64,000 nucleotides of DNA from a bacterium BRH_c32 (GCA_001516025.1 LOEU01000017.1:26776-90775), one strand, 5' to 3'. Positions 8,759 through 18,592 are shown, counted from the stretch's first letter. The notes: a model not told the origin generated them from the sequence alone. Translations and numbers: made by a program.

Positions 8759-9365
8759 TTTTTTACATTTTTTTATTTACTAATTTTTTCGACTTATATC
8801 TTCTGTCATATAAAATTATTTTATTCCTACAAACATCACTATCCACACTATCCGGACCACAAAGTAATTTAGCTCATTCATTTTACTTTGAGCTTTTCCA
8901 CGAAGTTATGATGAAGACTATTTGAATAAAACTAAGTCCTCTTCAAAAAGATACGATACTGAACGTAATATCAACTTAGGAAGATATTATTTTTTTTCTT
9001 TATTAAATCTTCCTAAACCGGAAACAAACGGCTCATCAATAAACCTAGTTTATTAATAACCAATGATTCGAGATAATATCACTCGATTAAAATCCAAAGC
9101 GCAAATCAAAATTTATTTATCTGAAACGAGTTAATATCCCTTCGGCAATTCACTAACAAATTCGTATTCAAGTTATTTATTAAAAAAGCGAAATAATTCT
9201 TACTCTTCTTAATAGTATCGACTTCTATTAAAATCTTTCACGTTATTAAATCAATTCTGGTTTATTTGTTCAATATCTTATTCCAATATTTCAATTCTCA
9301 GAATAATCTATTTTCTACAACAATAATTTTCTATGAAAAAAGTAAATTTTGAAATAATATATTTC
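8759..9365. other. AT-rich non-coding spacer between mnmE and mnmG
   Basis: About 600 bases between the two parS sites without a convincing gene on either strand. It is very AT-rich and holds two near-matches to the DnaA box: CTATCCACA at 8839-8847 and TTTTCCACG at 8894-8902, each one base off the TTWTNCACA consensus. No terminator hairpin with a T run was seen after mnmE. A promoter for mnmG is expected here but cannot be pinned down. Confidence 0.6.
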
Positions 9366-9379
9366 GTTTCACGTGAAAC
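9366..9379. other. parS-like centromere site 2
   Basis: A second perfect GTTTCACGTGAAAC palindrome (14 bp, with a trailing A matching the ParB consensus). It lies about 620 bp from the first and about 90 bp beyond the mnmE stop. Two near-identical copies in one spacer are unlikely by chance and indicate a ParB loading region close to the origin. Confidence 0.85.
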
Positions 9380-9470
9380 AGCTCTTAGACAAACCCACTC
9401 GCTTAAGTATTAATTTTATAAGTTTAGTGTATAGTGTTTATGCAAATAGTCTCATTTTACGCATAAATCG

Positions 9471-10826
9471 CTACTTCCCAATGCAAAACTTTGAGAATAT
9501 ATTATTTAATATATCATCATTTGTAACTTTACCTATAATTTCGCTCAATGAATTTTCAGCATTTCTTAAATCGACAGCTATAAACTCACCTGATAATTTT
9601 TCGTCGATTGAAACTAATGCTGTCTCCAATTGCTTCTTTGCTAATTTAAGCGCTTCAAAATGTCGAAGGTTTGATACTATCGCAGTTTTTTCACTATAAT
9701 TAGAAGAACCGATCGCTTTCTCTTTCAAAATGCGATACAATTCATCCATTCCTATTCCGGTTTTAGCCGAAATCTTTACGTCTGCATTAAAATGTTCACC
9801 GTGCATTAAATCAACTTTATTAAGCACCTTAATAATTCTATCATCGGTTGTTAATTCCAACAACTCATTATACAAATCAAGTGAGAATCCCGTTTCGATA
9901 TCGTTAATAAAAAGAACAACATCAGCGGCTTTAACTGCATCTCGACTTCTAAATACTCCTTCTTTCTCGATTATATCTTCAGTAAAGCGAATCCCCGCAG
10001 TATCAAATAATTTATATAAAATTCCATCAATAACTACTTCTTCGCGAATTACATCTCTCGTAGTTCCCGGAATTTCGCTTACGATTGCGCGTGATTCCTT
10101 TAGCATATAATTAAGAATAGATGACTTGCCAACATTCGGCTTGCCGACTAATGCAGCATTCACGCCATCTCTCATCACTCTTCCGAAAGAATATGTTTTC
10201 AGTAGTTCGGAAATTTCATAAATAATACTATTTATCGATTCAGCCACTTTCGAAAGTGAAATAAATTCCAATTCTTCTTCGGCAAAATCAAGTTCCAATT
10301 CGATAAGTGATGATGTTGTTATAAGCTCTTCTCTAAGTGAATCAACTTTTTGCGAAAGCAAACCATTGAGCTGATTTCTCGCACCTCGAAGCGATGCATC
10401 ACTTCTTGAATTAATTATATCGGCTACTGCTTCGGCTTGAGCTAAATCTATTCTTCCATTTAGAAATGCACGCTTAGTAAATTCTCCCGGCTCGGCTAAA
10501 CGAACTCCATTATCTAAAAATAAAGAGATAATTTTTTGTACGATTAATTGACTTCCGTGAGTGCTTATTTCTACTGAATCTTCTCCGGTATATGAATGTG
10601 GAGTTCGGAAAACAGAGATCAGTACATCATCAATCTGATCGCCATCTAATGAAATAATTTTACCGTAATGAATGGTATGAGAATCAGATTCAGAAATTAA
10701 TTTCTTTCCTTTAAATATTTTATCGGTTGCTTCAAAACTAAGAGGACCGCAAACACGAATAATAGATAAAGCTCCTACTCCCGCCGGAGTGGCTAATGCA
10801 GTTATTGTATCTTCGATTAAAATCAT
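9471..10826 (-). CDS. mnmE: tRNA modification GTPase MnmE (TrmE)
   Basis: 451 residues, complete. It works with MnmG on wobble uridine-34 and supplies the one-carbon unit and GTP hydrolysis. The N-terminal tetrahydrofolate-binding domain starts DTITALATPAGVGALSIIR. The G domain at about residues 215-375 has GKPNVGKSS (P loop), DTAGI (switch II) and NKVD. The protein ends in the invariant C-(I)-G-K motif (FCIGK), confirming an intact C-terminus. The gene is transcribed towards mnmG but separated from it by the parS spacer, and is divergent from clpB. Confidence 0.97.
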   Translation of the reverse strand: MILIEDTITALATPAGVGALSIIRVCGPLSFEATDKIFKGKKLISESDSHTIHYGKIISLDGDQIDDVLISVFRTPHSYTGEDSVEISTHGSQLIVQKIISLFLDNGVRLAEPGEFTKRAFLNGRIDLAQAEAVADIINSRSDASLRGARNQLNGLLSQKVDSLREELITTSSLIELELDFAEEELEFISLSKVAESINSIIYEISELLKTYSFGRVMRDGVNAALVGKPNVGKSSILNYMLKESRAIVSEIPGTTRDVIREEVVIDGILYKLFDTAGIRFTEDIIEKEGVFRSRDAVKAADVVLFINDIETGFSLDLYNELLELTTDDRIIKVLNKVDLMHGEHFNADVKISAKTGIGMDELYRILKEKAIGSSNYSEKTAIVSNLRHFEALKLAKKQLETALVSIDEKLSGEFIAVDLRNAENSLSEIIGKVTNDDILNNIFSKFCIGK

Positions 10827-11074
10827 ATTTCTCTTTTAAGAAAATCTTTTAAATTAACAAAATTCGCCACCATTATCAAATTACATATATCTATAACTTA
10901 TTTAATCGTAATAAGTTACGTCCAATTTTTGCTCGAGGAAATACAATAAAAGAGAATTATAAAAGAAAATCAATTTAATGTAGTTTATTAATCAATTGAC
11001 TATTTTTATGGATAGAAACTTTTAATACTCATAAATTGTATTATATGAAGTAGGTAATATGATAGGAGGATAAT

Positions 11075-13693
11075 ATGGCAATTGATTTTAATAAGTTTAC
11101 TGTCAAAGCGCAAGAAACAATTCAAAACGCAATAGAGATAGCCCAAAACTACAATAACCCAACAATTGAACCGGAACATATATTAGCAGCAATGATTCAA
11201 GATCCTGATAATCTCGCGGTTTCTGTGATACAAAAATCAGGCGGTAATATATCCACCGTTAAAATTAAGCTTAGCGAATTAATGGAAAAATTACCGAAGG
11301 TTACAGGCACAAGCACGAGTATGCCACAGCTCTCACAAATAACCTCAAAAATATTAGATAAAGCCGCAGATGAATCGCGCTCAATGAAAGATGAATATAT
11401 ATCGACTGAACACATCTTAATTTCATTAGCCGATTCGGGTACATCATCATCACAGCTTCTAAATAATAATGGAATTACAAAGAACATAATTCTTGCCGCA
11501 TTAAAAGATATTCGAGGCAATCAAAGAGTAACATCTCAAAATCCCGAAGAAACTTATCAAGCATTAAAAAAATATGGAAGAGACTTAAATGAACTTGCCC
11601 GCTCAGGAAAACTTGATCCCGTTATCGGACGGGACGAAGAAATCAGAAGAGTGCTTCAAGTGCTTTCGAGAAGAACAAAAAATAATCCTGTATTAATCGG
11701 GGAACCCGGAGTGGGTAAAACCGCAATTGCAGAGGGACTTGCGCATAGAATAATTTCAGGAGACGTTCCCGAATCATTAAAAACAAAAAAAATAGTCGCT
11801 CTCGATCTCGGTGCATTAGTAGCCGGTGCTCAATACCGCGGACAATTTGAAGAAAGAATTAAAGCCGTTGTAAAAGAAGTTCAAGATTCAGCAGGTGAAG
11901 TAATTCTATTTATTGATGAGCTTCATCAGCTTGTTGGTGCAGGCAGAACTGACGGCGCAATGGATGCGGCTAATATATTAAAACCCGCATTAGCAAGAGG
12001 CGAGCTTCATACAATCGGAGCCACCACACTTGATGAATACAGAAAATATATTGAAAAAGATGCTGCATTAGAAAGAAGATTTCAACCCGTAATAGTAAAT
12101 GAACCAAGCGAAGAAGATGCTATATCTATTCTCAGAGGATTGAAAGAGCGTTACGAGGTTCATCACGGAGTACGCATTACCGATGGAGCAATCGTAGCAG
12201 CAGTTCAATTATCCAATAGATATATCTCCGATCGATTTCTGCCCGATAAAGCAATTGATCTTATCGATGAATCGGCTTCTAAACTTAGAATTGAAATCGA
12301 TTCTATGCCCGAGGAATTAGATACTATCGAACGAAAAGTAAAGCAGCTCGAAATCGAAAAAGAAGCATTAAAAAGAGAACGAGATGAAAATTCGCAAATT
12401 CGCTTAACTGAACTGCAAAAAGAATTAAGTGGTCTCGAAGAAGAAAGAAATATTTTCCGTCTCCATTGGCAGAGAGAAAAAGAGAGAATACAGACAATCC
12501 GTAAAATGAAAAGCGATATCGAAAAAGTAAAAATCGATGCTGATAAATACGAACGGGAAGGCAATCTTGGTAAAGTTGCCGAATTGCGATATGGTGTAAT
12601 TAATGATATTGAAAAAAAATTAAAGAAAGAAACCGAAGAGCTCGCATCGATCCAAGAGAATACAAAAATGCTTAAGGAAGAAGTGGATGCCGAAGATATC
12701 GCAGAAGTGGTTGCTAAGTGGACTGGAATACCCGTAAGCCGAATGCTCGAAAGCGAACGAATGAAATTAATTCGTCTCGAAGATGAACTTCATAAAAGAG
12801 TTGTCGGACAAAAAGAAGCTGTCTATGCGGTATCAAACGCTATACGAAGATCGCGTGCGGGATTGCAGGACGCAAATAAGCCGATCGGTTCTTTTATCTT
12901 TCTCGGTACCACCGGAGTTGGAAAAACCGAACTCGCCCGTGCATTAGCGGAATTTCTGTTTAATGATGAGCATTCGATGATTCGAATAGATATGTCAGAA
13001 TATATGGAGAAGTTTTCAGTAAGCCGTCTTATTGGTGCCCCTCCCGGTTATGTCGGTTATGATGAAGGTGGTCAATTAACCGAAGCAGTAAGAAGAAAAC
13101 CATATTCGGTTGTATTGCTTGATGAAATTGAAAAAGCGCATCCCGATGTTTATAATGTTCTTCTTCAAGTCTTGGATGAAGGACGCTTGACCGATAATCA
13201 AGGAAGAACGGTTGACTTCAAAAATACGATAATCATTATGACATCAAATCTCGGTTCGCAATTAATTCAAGAAAAACTTAGTTTAATTTCAGAAGAAAAT
13301 ATTGATAAGGTAATGGGTGAGCTTCGTATTGATCTTTCCGAATTGCTCAAACGCACTATTCGTCCAGAGTTTCTTAATCGTATAGACGAGATAGTACTTT
13401 TTAAACCATTATTGAAATCGGAATTAAAAGAAATAATAGATATTCAACTTACACGAGTAAGCAAAATGCTTGCCGAAAAAAATCTATCACTAGAAGTATA
13501 TGAAGAAGCAAAAGATTTTCTATTGCAGATTGGGTATGATATCACTTATGGCGCAAGACCATTAAAACGAACGATACAGAAATATTTAATAAATCCATTA
13601 TCAGCGGAACTGCTAATGAACAACTATACTGCCGGCGATACTATTGCCGTAACATATCCCGGAGCGGGTAAATTAGAGTTCAGGAAAAATTAA
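11075..13693 (+). CDS. clpB: ATP-dependent disaggregase ClpB (Hsp104 family)
   Basis: 872 residues, typical length. It rescues aggregated proteins together with DnaK. It has the N-terminal Clp repeat domain (residues 1-150) and a first AAA+ domain with GEPGVGKTA and the Walker [10 protein letters not shown]. The long coiled-coil middle domain (about 410-530, ending [15 protein letters not shown]), whose presence separates ClpB from ClpA/C, follows. The second AAA+ domain has GTTGVGKTE and [20 protein letters not shown] at 11064-11069 is a strong ribosome site. No CIRCE-type heat-shock operator was seen in the 248-bp spacer shared with mnmE. The next gene starts directly after the stop. Confidence 0.97.
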   Translation: MAIDFNKFTVKAQETIQNAIEIAQNYNNPTIEPEHILAAMIQDPDNLAVSVIQKSGGNISTVKIKLSELMEKLPKVTGTSTSMPQLSQITSKILDKAADESRSMKDEYISTEHILISLADSGTSSSQLLNNNGITKNIILAALKDIRGNQRVTSQNPEETYQALKKYGRDLNELARSGKLDPVIGRDEEIRRVLQVLSRRTKNNPVLIGEPGVGKTAIAEGLAHRIISGDVPESLKTKKIVALDLGALVAGAQYRGQFEERIKAVVKEVQDSAGEVILFIDELHQLVGAGRTDGAMDAANILKPALARGELHTIGATTLDEYRKYIEKDAALERRFQPVIVNEPSEEDAISILRGLKERYEVHHGVRITDGAIVAAVQLSNRYISDRFLPDKAIDLIDESASKLRIEIDSMPEELDTIERKVKQLEIEKEALKRERDENSQIRLTELQKELSGLEEERNIFRLHWQREKERIQTIRKMKSDIEKVKIDADKYEREGNLGKVAELRYGVINDIEKKLKKETEELASIQENTKMLKEEVDAEDIAEVVAKWTGIPVSRMLESERMKLIRLEDELHKRVVGQKEAVYAVSNAIRRSRAGLQDANKPIGSFIFLGTTGVGKTELARALAEFLFNDEHSMIRIDMSEYMEKFSVSRLIGAPPGYVGYDEGGQLTEAVRRKPYSVVLLDEIEKAHPDVYNVLLQVLDEGRLTDNQGRTVDFKNTIIIMTSNLGSQLIQEKLSLISEENIDKVMGELRIDLSELLKRTIRPEFLNRIDEIVLFKPLLKSELKEIIDIQLTRVSKMLAEKNLSLEVYEEAKDFLLQIGYDITYGARPLKRTIQKYLINPLSAELLMNNYTAGDTIAVTYPGAGKLEFRKN

Positions 13694-14575
13694 TTGCTTA
13701 AAAATTCTCTCGTTTTTATCTCGATTATTATAGGAGTGCTCTTTCCTTTTGGGCATTCCTATACCTATTTAATTCAATATTTTCTTATGGTAATGCTCTT
13801 TTGGGCTTTTCTCGAAATCGATTTTTCCGGTAATCCATTCAATAGAAAACAATTTTATCTTGTTGCCGCCAATATTATTACTCCCCTATTTTGGTATTAT
13901 ATAATAATGCCATTTAATAGCACATTGGCATTGGTCGCATTTGTTGCAGCTCTCGCACCTACAGCAATAGCATCGGCTACTCTTGTAAGCATCCTCAATA
14001 AAAATATAAAGTTCACTACCGTTTATGTAATGATCTCAAATTTTGCAATGAGTATCGGTGCTTCGTTTCTTCTTCCTCTTGTAGTTTCAAAATCGATTCA
14101 AATATCCGTAATTGATGTTCTGCTACCTTCGCTTCAGGTAGTGGGATATCCCTTAATACTTGCGCTTATTATCGATAAATATCTCCCCTCATTCGCAAAT
14201 TATATGATTCAAAGAAAAGGGAATGCATATTTCCTATTAATAATAAATTTATATCTCGCCTCTTCAAAGGCATCCCATTTTATTGTTACCGAATATACCG
14301 GTCCCATCTATTTTATCTTTTTTATTGGAATCGCAATTTCGATAATCGCTTTTATAAATTTTGCAATCGGTAAAAAAATTGGCGGTTCTGATCTAAGATT
14401 AGAATGCGGTCAGGGTCTCGGTCAAAAAAATAATTCATTTACAATCTGGATTGCTTTAACTTTCTTAAGTCCCTTAGCAGCGCTCGGACCGATATTTTAT
14501 CTTTTTTTCCAAAATACTTATATTAGTTATCTTCTACATAAACATCGACACGATATAGGCGTTCGCATAAAATGA
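13694..14575 (+). CDS. Bile acid:sodium symporter (SBF/BASS)-like membrane protein
   Basis: 293 residues, almost entirely hydrophobic, with about nine to ten predicted membrane spans. The arrangement resembles the BASS/SBF transporters: an early FLMVMLFWAFLEIDF span, the PTAIASATLV stretch, and the late GQGLGQKNNSFTIWIALTFLSP, which resembles the G-Q-x-N segment near the sodium site. Start is TTG at 13694, directly after the clpB stop, with CAGGAAA upstream; no in-frame ATG is nearby. The stop overlaps the next ATG by four bases (ATGA), so it is translationally coupled to an MFS transporter. Substrate is unknown. Confidence 0.65.
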   Translation: MLKNSLVFISIIIGVLFPFGHSYTYLIQYFLMVMLFWAFLEIDFSGNPFNRKQFYLVAANIITPLFWYYIIMPFNSTLALVAFVAALAPTAIASATLVSILNKNIKFTTVYVMISNFAMSIGASFLLPLVVSKSIQISVIDVLLPSLQVVGYPLILALIIDKYLPSFANYMIQRKGNAYFLLIINLYLASSKASHFIVTEYTGPIYFIFFIGIAISIIAFINFAIGKKIGGSDLRLECGQGLGQKNNSFTIWIALTFLSPLAALGPIFYLFFQNTYISYLLHKHRHDIGVRIK

Positions 14576-15774
14576 AATACATTACCCGCACGGTCTGGAT
14601 TTTATCGGTAATTAGTTTATTTACCGACATGGCGAGTGAGATGCTTTATCCCATTATGCCCATTTATCTAAAGAGTATTGGATTTACGATTTTCCTTATC
14701 GGAATACTTGAAGGAGCGGCAGAAGCTACCGCCGGATTAAGCAAAGGATATTTCGGTAAACTTTCTGATTCATTAGAAAGACGAGCACCATTTGTTCAAC
14801 TTGGTTATTCCCTCGGTGCTATTGCAAAACCGATGATGGCAATATTTATTCATCCGATCGGAATTTTTATTGCTCGGACTATGGATCGATTCGGCAAAGG
14901 AATCAGAACCGGCGCTCGTGATGCAATTCTTTCCGATGAAGCAACTCCGCAAACAAAAGGAAAAATATTCGGATTCCACCGTTCAATGGATACACTCGGT
15001 GCGGTCATAGGTCCTCTTTTCGCTTTAATCTATCTTTACTACTATCCCGAAAATTATACTACACTTTTTCTTATTGCCTTCATTCCGGGCTTAATGGCTA
15101 TCGCTTCTTCTTTCCTTATTAAGGATAAAAAGAAAACCGGTTCAGAAAGTGCACTTAGTTCGAGTGAGCGGAAAAAGATCCCCTCTTTTTTTTCATTCTT
15201 AAAATATTGGAAGACGAGTCCTGCTCTATATAAAAAAATTGTCATCGGTTTATTGGCATTCACACTTTTCAATAGTTCTGATCTATTTTTATTGCTGCGG
15301 ATTAAAGATGCGGGCTTGAACGATACTTCTGTTATCGGAGTATATATTTTTTATAATCTCATTTATGCGCTCGTATCGTTTCCGCTCGGGATGCTTGCCG
15401 ATAAGATCGGACTTAAAAAAGTGTTGGTGGGCGGACTTATTATCTTTGCGATAGTTTATTTTGGTATGTCTATAAACTCATCGATCTATTATTATCTATT
15501 TCTCTTTTTATTATATGGAATATATGCCGCTGCAACGGAAGGAATTTCCAAAGCGTGGGTAAGTAATATTACGGATAAAAAAGAAACCGCCACCGCTATC
15601 GGTACTTTCACAGCATTCCAAAGCCTCTTTACCATGATTGCAAGCTCACTTGCCGGATTTATATGGTATGAGTTCGGCGCACAGGTTTTATTTATCTCCA
15701 CAGCCATAGCCGTTGTATGCGTAGTTCTCTATTTCCTTCTTGCGGTGAATAAAACATCCTTAGTAAAAGAATAG
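14572..15774 (+). CDS. Major facilitator superfamily transporter
   Basis: 400 residues with 12 predicted membrane helices in two six-helix halves. The loop between helices 2 and 3 (GYFGKLSDSLERRAPF) matches the MFS signature G-x-L-a-D-r-x-g-r-r, and GMLADKIGLKKVLVGG is the equivalent in the second half. Helix 4 carries the DRFGKGIRTGARDAILSDE segment typical of an MFS subfamily often annotated as multidrug or unknown-substrate permeases. It overlaps the preceding symporter-like gene by four bases. The substrate and direction of transport cannot be read from the sequence. Confidence 0.85.
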   Translation: MKYITRTVWILSVISLFTDMASEMLYPIMPIYLKSIGFTIFLIGILEGAAEATAGLSKGYFGKLSDSLERRAPFVQLGYSLGAIAKPMMAIFIHPIGIFIARTMDRFGKGIRTGARDAILSDEATPQTKGKIFGFHRSMDTLGAVIGPLFALIYLYYYPENYTTLFLIAFIPGLMAIASSFLIKDKKKTGSESALSSSERKKIPSFFSFLKYWKTSPALYKKIVIGLLAFTLFNSSDLFLLLRIKDAGLNDTSVIGVYIFYNLIYALVSFPLGMLADKIGLKKVLVGGLIIFAIVYFGMSINSSIYYYLFLFLLYGIYAAATEGISKAWVSNITDKKETATAIGTFTAFQSLFTMIASSLAGFIWYEFGAQVLFISTAIAVVCVVLYFLLAVNKTSLVKE

Positions 15775-15968
15775 AAATATTCAAAATCAAGTACACTCAA
15801 GAATCGTATTAATTGAAATACTACCTCGACAATTTTATAAAACTACAAAACCATTTAAACCTATGCATAATTTATTTTGATATACCTGTTATTTTTTTGA
15901 TCCTTGTGCGAATAATTGAGAAAGAAAAATTCAAATTAATTATCCAGAAGATGAAAGGATCAAAAATT

Positions 15969-17015
15969 ATGAAGAGGTTAAAAGTTATTATTATTTTCGC
16001 AATTAGTCTTATAGCTGTCTCAACGGTCTCGGCACAGGATTTACTTAATACATATTTCAATGGAAATAAGGATAGTTTAGTCGCGGCGGCTACTAATCTA
16101 ATCAATATGCCAAATCCCACTTTCAGTCAATTCAAATCTGATCAAATTAATACAACTGCATCATCTGACAACGAACCAACAAACAATGCTACCGATTATT
16201 ATTTCTCGATAAGAGATAATCATAAAATATTTGCTTACAAATTTACCAATAAATCACCAAACACTATTATTCTCATTCACGGAGTAAAAAGTAGTGCTAT
16301 TAATTACCAAAAAACGGCCCAAATGTTGCAACAAGCAACGCAAGCCGAAGTTTATGCTTTAGATTTGAGGGGACATGGAAAATCGGAAGGCAAACCGGGC
16401 GATGTGGACTATATCAATCAATATGCTGATGACTTAGCTAATATTGTTAGCTCTATTCGTAAGAATAAACCGAATGGAAAAATTATTATTGCAGGTCATT
16501 CAATGGGTGGTGGTATAGCTCTACGATACTCAATGGAAAATTACAATGATAAAGTTGATGGCTTTTTACTTTTTGCTCCTTTGCTTGGAAATAATTCGCC
16601 GGCATTTCAAAAAGAAGAAGCTTCCAATAATGACAGCACTGAAGCATTTATGAAAATCCATATTGCTCGAATTATTGGATTGAAAATGTTAAATGAAATC
16701 AATAGACATGATAATGATAGTTTGCCTGTTTTATTTTTCAATTTACCGATAGGAACACCACTAAGAGAATATTCTTACCGAGCAAATGCAAGTATGGCAC
16801 CGGATAATTATATTGATGGCTTAAAAAGTGTAAAAGTTCCACTGCTTGTTTTAGTGGGCGATAAAGATGAAGCTTTTGTTGCAGAAGAACAACAAAAAGC
16901 AGTTTTGGAAAATAGCAAAGGAGAAGTAAAAATTATTGAAGGGGCAACACACAACGGACTAAGACTTAATCAAAAAGCTTTTCAATTAATAACTAAATGG
17001 TTTTCAAAACTTTAA
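15969..17015 (+). CDS. Exported alpha/beta hydrolase (lysophospholipase-like)
   Basis: 348 residues from the ATG at 15969. An in-frame upstream start at 15813 would add 52 residues lacking a ribosome site, whereas 15969 has GAAAGGA upstream and a clean signal peptide (MKRLKVIIIFAISLIAVSTVSAQ). The fold is Hydrolase_4: LIHGVKSSAINY (oxyanion region), DLRGHGKSEG, nucleophile elbow GHSMGGG, a LVGDKDEAF strand for the acid, and GATHNGLR with the catalytic histidine near the end. It probably cleaves an ester or lipid in the periplasm or outside. The stop TAA shares its last A with the ATG of the following sigma gene. Confidence 0.85.
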   Translation: MKRLKVIIIFAISLIAVSTVSAQDLLNTYFNGNKDSLVAAATNLINMPNPTFSQFKSDQINTTASSDNEPTNNATDYYFSIRDNHKIFAYKFTNKSPNTIILIHGVKSSAINYQKTAQMLQQATQAEVYALDLRGHGKSEGKPGDVDYINQYADDLANIVSSIRKNKPNGKIIIAGHSMGGGIALRYSMENYNDKVDGFLLFAPLLGNNSPAFQKEEASNNDSTEAFMKIHIARIIGLKMLNEINRHDNDSLPVLFFNLPIGTPLREYSYRANASMAPDNYIDGLKSVKVPLLVLVGDKDEAFVAEEQQKAVLENSKGEVKIIEGATHNGLRLNQKAFQLITKWFSKL

Positions 17016-17335
17016 TGCAAATAAAAGAACAAAACCAAAACTTTCAAGAACTCATTAAGCAACATAAAGGCATATTAATTAAAGTTGCCAGAATATATTG
17101 CCAAGACGAAGAAGACAGGCAAGACCTTATTCAAGAAATTATGATACAAATTTGGAAATCATTACATAAGTACAATAGTAAGTTCAAAATTTCTACTTGG
17201 TTGTATCGAATTTCTATAAATGTTGCAATCTCTTTTTATAGAAAAAATACTGTCAGAAAAAAAATAACGTTCCTTTTAACGAACAAATTTCACACATTCA
17301 AAATGATGATACGAATGAAAAACGAGAACAATTAA
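17015..17335 (+). CDS. ECF sigma factor, N-terminal (region 2) half, frame-broken
   Basis: 106 codons read from the ATG at 17015, which overlaps the upstream stop (TAATG). Residues 1-80 are a normal ECF region 2: LIKQHKGILIKVARIYC, DRQDLIQEIMIQIWKSL and STWLYRISINVAISFYRK. The A8 run at 17257-17264 is followed in this frame by about 23 unrelated residues and a stop. The other half, region 4, continues in the -1 frame from 17263. A single extra A, or a ribosome slipping back one base at the in-phase A_AAA_AAA heptamer (17257-17263), would give a 169-residue ECF factor of normal size. The break may be a true mutation, a sequencing error or recoding. Confidence 0.75.
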   Translation: MQIKEQNQNFQELIKQHKGILIKVARIYCQDEEDRQDLIQEIMIQIWKSLHKYNSKFKISTWLYRISINVAISFYRKNTVRKKITFLLTNKFHTFKMMIRMKNENN

Positions 17336-17523
17336 ATTTGTTAGAACAGTTTATTAGCGAACTCAAAGAATTTGATAAAGCATTGATGTTGCTCTATTTG
17401 GAAGAAAAAAGCCACTCTGAAATTGCTGATATTTTGGGTATTTCGGTAGGCAATGTTGGAACAAAAGTAGGACGTATTAAAGAGAAAATAAAGTACCGTT
17501 TTTCACAACTAAACAAAGAATAA
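17263..17523 (+). CDS. ECF sigma factor, C-terminal (region 4) half, -1 frame
   Basis: 86 residues open in the -1 frame directly after the A8 run, beginning NNVPFNEQISHIQNDDTNEK and leading into region 4: ELKEFDKALMLLYLEEKSHSEIADILGISVGNVGTKVGRIKEKI, with the usual helix-turn-helix. If translated independently the only good start is TTG at 17338, which leaves a 61-residue region-4 fragment without a visible ribosome site. It ends two bases before the following membrane-protein gene. Together with the preceding half it makes one sigma factor; the evidence for a single ancestral gene is strong because both domains are intact. Confidence 0.75.
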   Translation, partial: NNVPFNEQISHIQNDDTNEKREQLNLLEQFISELKEFDKALMLLYLEEKSHSEIADILGISVGNVGTKVGRIKEKIKYRFSQLNKE

Positions 17524-17524
17524 A

Positions 17525-18187
17525 ATGGACGAAAATAAATTAAAAGAACTTTGGCAATCTACAAATGATGATTTGGAACAGATTATTTTGCTTAACAAGA
17601 AGAATACAGAAGATATCACAAACATCAAAGTGCAGACTCTATTATCATCTATGAAACCGTTAAAGATATTTACAATTGTGGTTGGAATTTTGTGGGTAGG
17701 TTTTGGCAGTATAATAATAATTAATTTATTTATCCACAGCTATAATTACGTTAGCCCGTTTTTTTTATTTTCAGCTTCTATTCAGTTGCTCCTTACTGCA
17801 ATTGCACTTGTAATATATCTCTATCAGCTGATTCTTATTAATCAAGTAGATATCAGTAAGCCAATAGTTGAAACACAAGAAAAGTTAGCAAGCTTAAAGT
17901 CATCGACACTTTGGACTGCCCGGGTCCTTTTTCTACAGCTTCCGGTTTGGACAACTTTTTATTTGACCGAGGGGATGTTTAAAAGCGGAAATATTTTCTT
18001 AAACATAATTCAAATAATTATTACACTTTTATTTTCTTCTTTAGCGGTTTGGCTATTTGTAAATATTAAATATAAGAATAGAGACAAGAAATGGTTCAAA
18101 CTAATTTTCAGTGGAAAAGAATGGACTCCGGTAATAAAGTCAATGGAGCTTTACAAGGAAATCACTGAATTTAAAAAAGAAAATTAA
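17525..18187 (+). CDS. Four-helix membrane protein, probable partner of the ECF sigma factor
   Basis: 220 residues. A cytoplasmic N-terminal 45 residues (MDENKLKELWQSTNDDLEQI) precedes four predicted membrane helices at roughly 48-75, 80-105, 135-155 and 160-185. The E-L-W-Q-x start followed by helices is typical of small membrane proteins encoded directly after ECF sigma genes in Bacteroidota, which are assumed to act as anti-sigma factors. No enzyme motif is visible. It begins two bases after the sigma region-4 stop and is the last gene before a terminator hairpin. The anti-sigma role is inferred from position. Confidence 0.55.
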   Translation: MDENKLKELWQSTNDDLEQIILLNKKNTEDITNIKVQTLLSSMKPLKIFTIVVGILWVGFGSIIIINLFIHSYNYVSPFFLFSASIQLLLTAIALVIYLYQLILINQVDISKPIVETQEKLASLKSSTLWTARVLFLQLPVWTTFYLTEGMFKSGNIFLNIIQIIITLLFSSLAVWLFVNIKYKNRDKKWFKLIFSGKEWTPVIKSMELYKEITEFKKEN

Positions 18188-18279
18188 AAAGGAATATTAT
18201 TCCAGCACTTAATTGGCAAGTCAACCGAACTTCCAAAGTATCAAAAATAATTTTGTAAATCTCTAATTCAATATTATAA

Positions 18280-18311
18280 AAATAGCAGTAAGGATATTAT
18301 TACTGCTATTT
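18280..18311 (+). terminator. Terminator hairpin after the hydrolase-sigma operon
   Basis: A perfect 12-bp inverted repeat (arms 18280-18291 and 18300-18311, core AATAGCAGTAA) with an 8-nt loop lies about 90 bases after the last gene. It is flanked by A- and T-rich tracts on the two sides, as expected for a rho-independent terminator. Confidence 0.65.
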
Positions 18312-18357
18312 ATTTATAAATTAAACTATCAACATATTTTAGGACAATATTTATAAA

Positions 18358-18385
18358 AAAAGCTGCCTTAACGCAGGCAGCTTTT
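18358..18385. terminator. Terminator between the sigma operon and pepT side
   Basis: AAAAGCTGCC (18358-18367) pairs with GGCAGCTTTT (18376-18385) around an 8-nt loop. The A run on one side and the T run on the other make it functional in both directions. On the minus strand it follows the small membrane-protein gene by about 30 bases. Confidence 0.8.
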
Positions 18386-18415
18386 AATTAATTCTAACTA
18401 TATTGATAATATTTC

Positions 18416-18592
18416 TTATACTCCTTTCTTGTCCGCATCTTCTTTTTTCTTCGCTTTATATATACTCTGCTGTCCTACTCGATCGCGCTTATCGATCCAT
18501 TTGTCTAACTTGCTAATCAAAAAGCCCATTAGAGCAATTCCGATTAAGATCAAAACGGCTACGAGTATAAAAATCATTGTATATAAAGACAT
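18416..18592 (-). CDS. Small single-span membrane protein (58 aa)
   Basis: A short gene of 58 codons starting ATG at 18592 with AAAGGAAAG directly upstream. The first 27 residues are one hydrophobic membrane segment (MIFILVAVLILIGIALMGFL). The rest is a highly charged tail (KLDKWIDKRDR, then KKKEDADKK). It lies downstream of pepT on the same strand, about 40 bases after its stop, and ahead of a terminator. No family was recognised. The ribosome site, the hydrophobic-then-charged composition and the spacing support a real gene, but it could be species-specific. Confidence 0.6.
   Translation of the reverse strand: MSLYTMIFILVAVLILIGIALMGFLISKLDKWIDKRDRVGQQSIYKAKKKEDADKKGV

Noticed and set aside
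8839..8902. Two near-matches to DnaA boxes in the mnmE-mnmG spacer as a second origin
   Set aside because: Both are one base off consensus, and the dnaA flanks hold five perfect or consensus-fitting boxes; chance matches are expected in AT-rich DNA.
9373..10110. Two open frames of 108 and 126 codons on the plus strand
   Set aside because: They are antisense to mnmE, whose protein motifs are complete; neither has recognisable domains.
10827..11074. CIRCE or other heat-shock operator ahead of clpB
   Set aside because: No TTAGCACTC-type inverted repeat is visible in the spacer.
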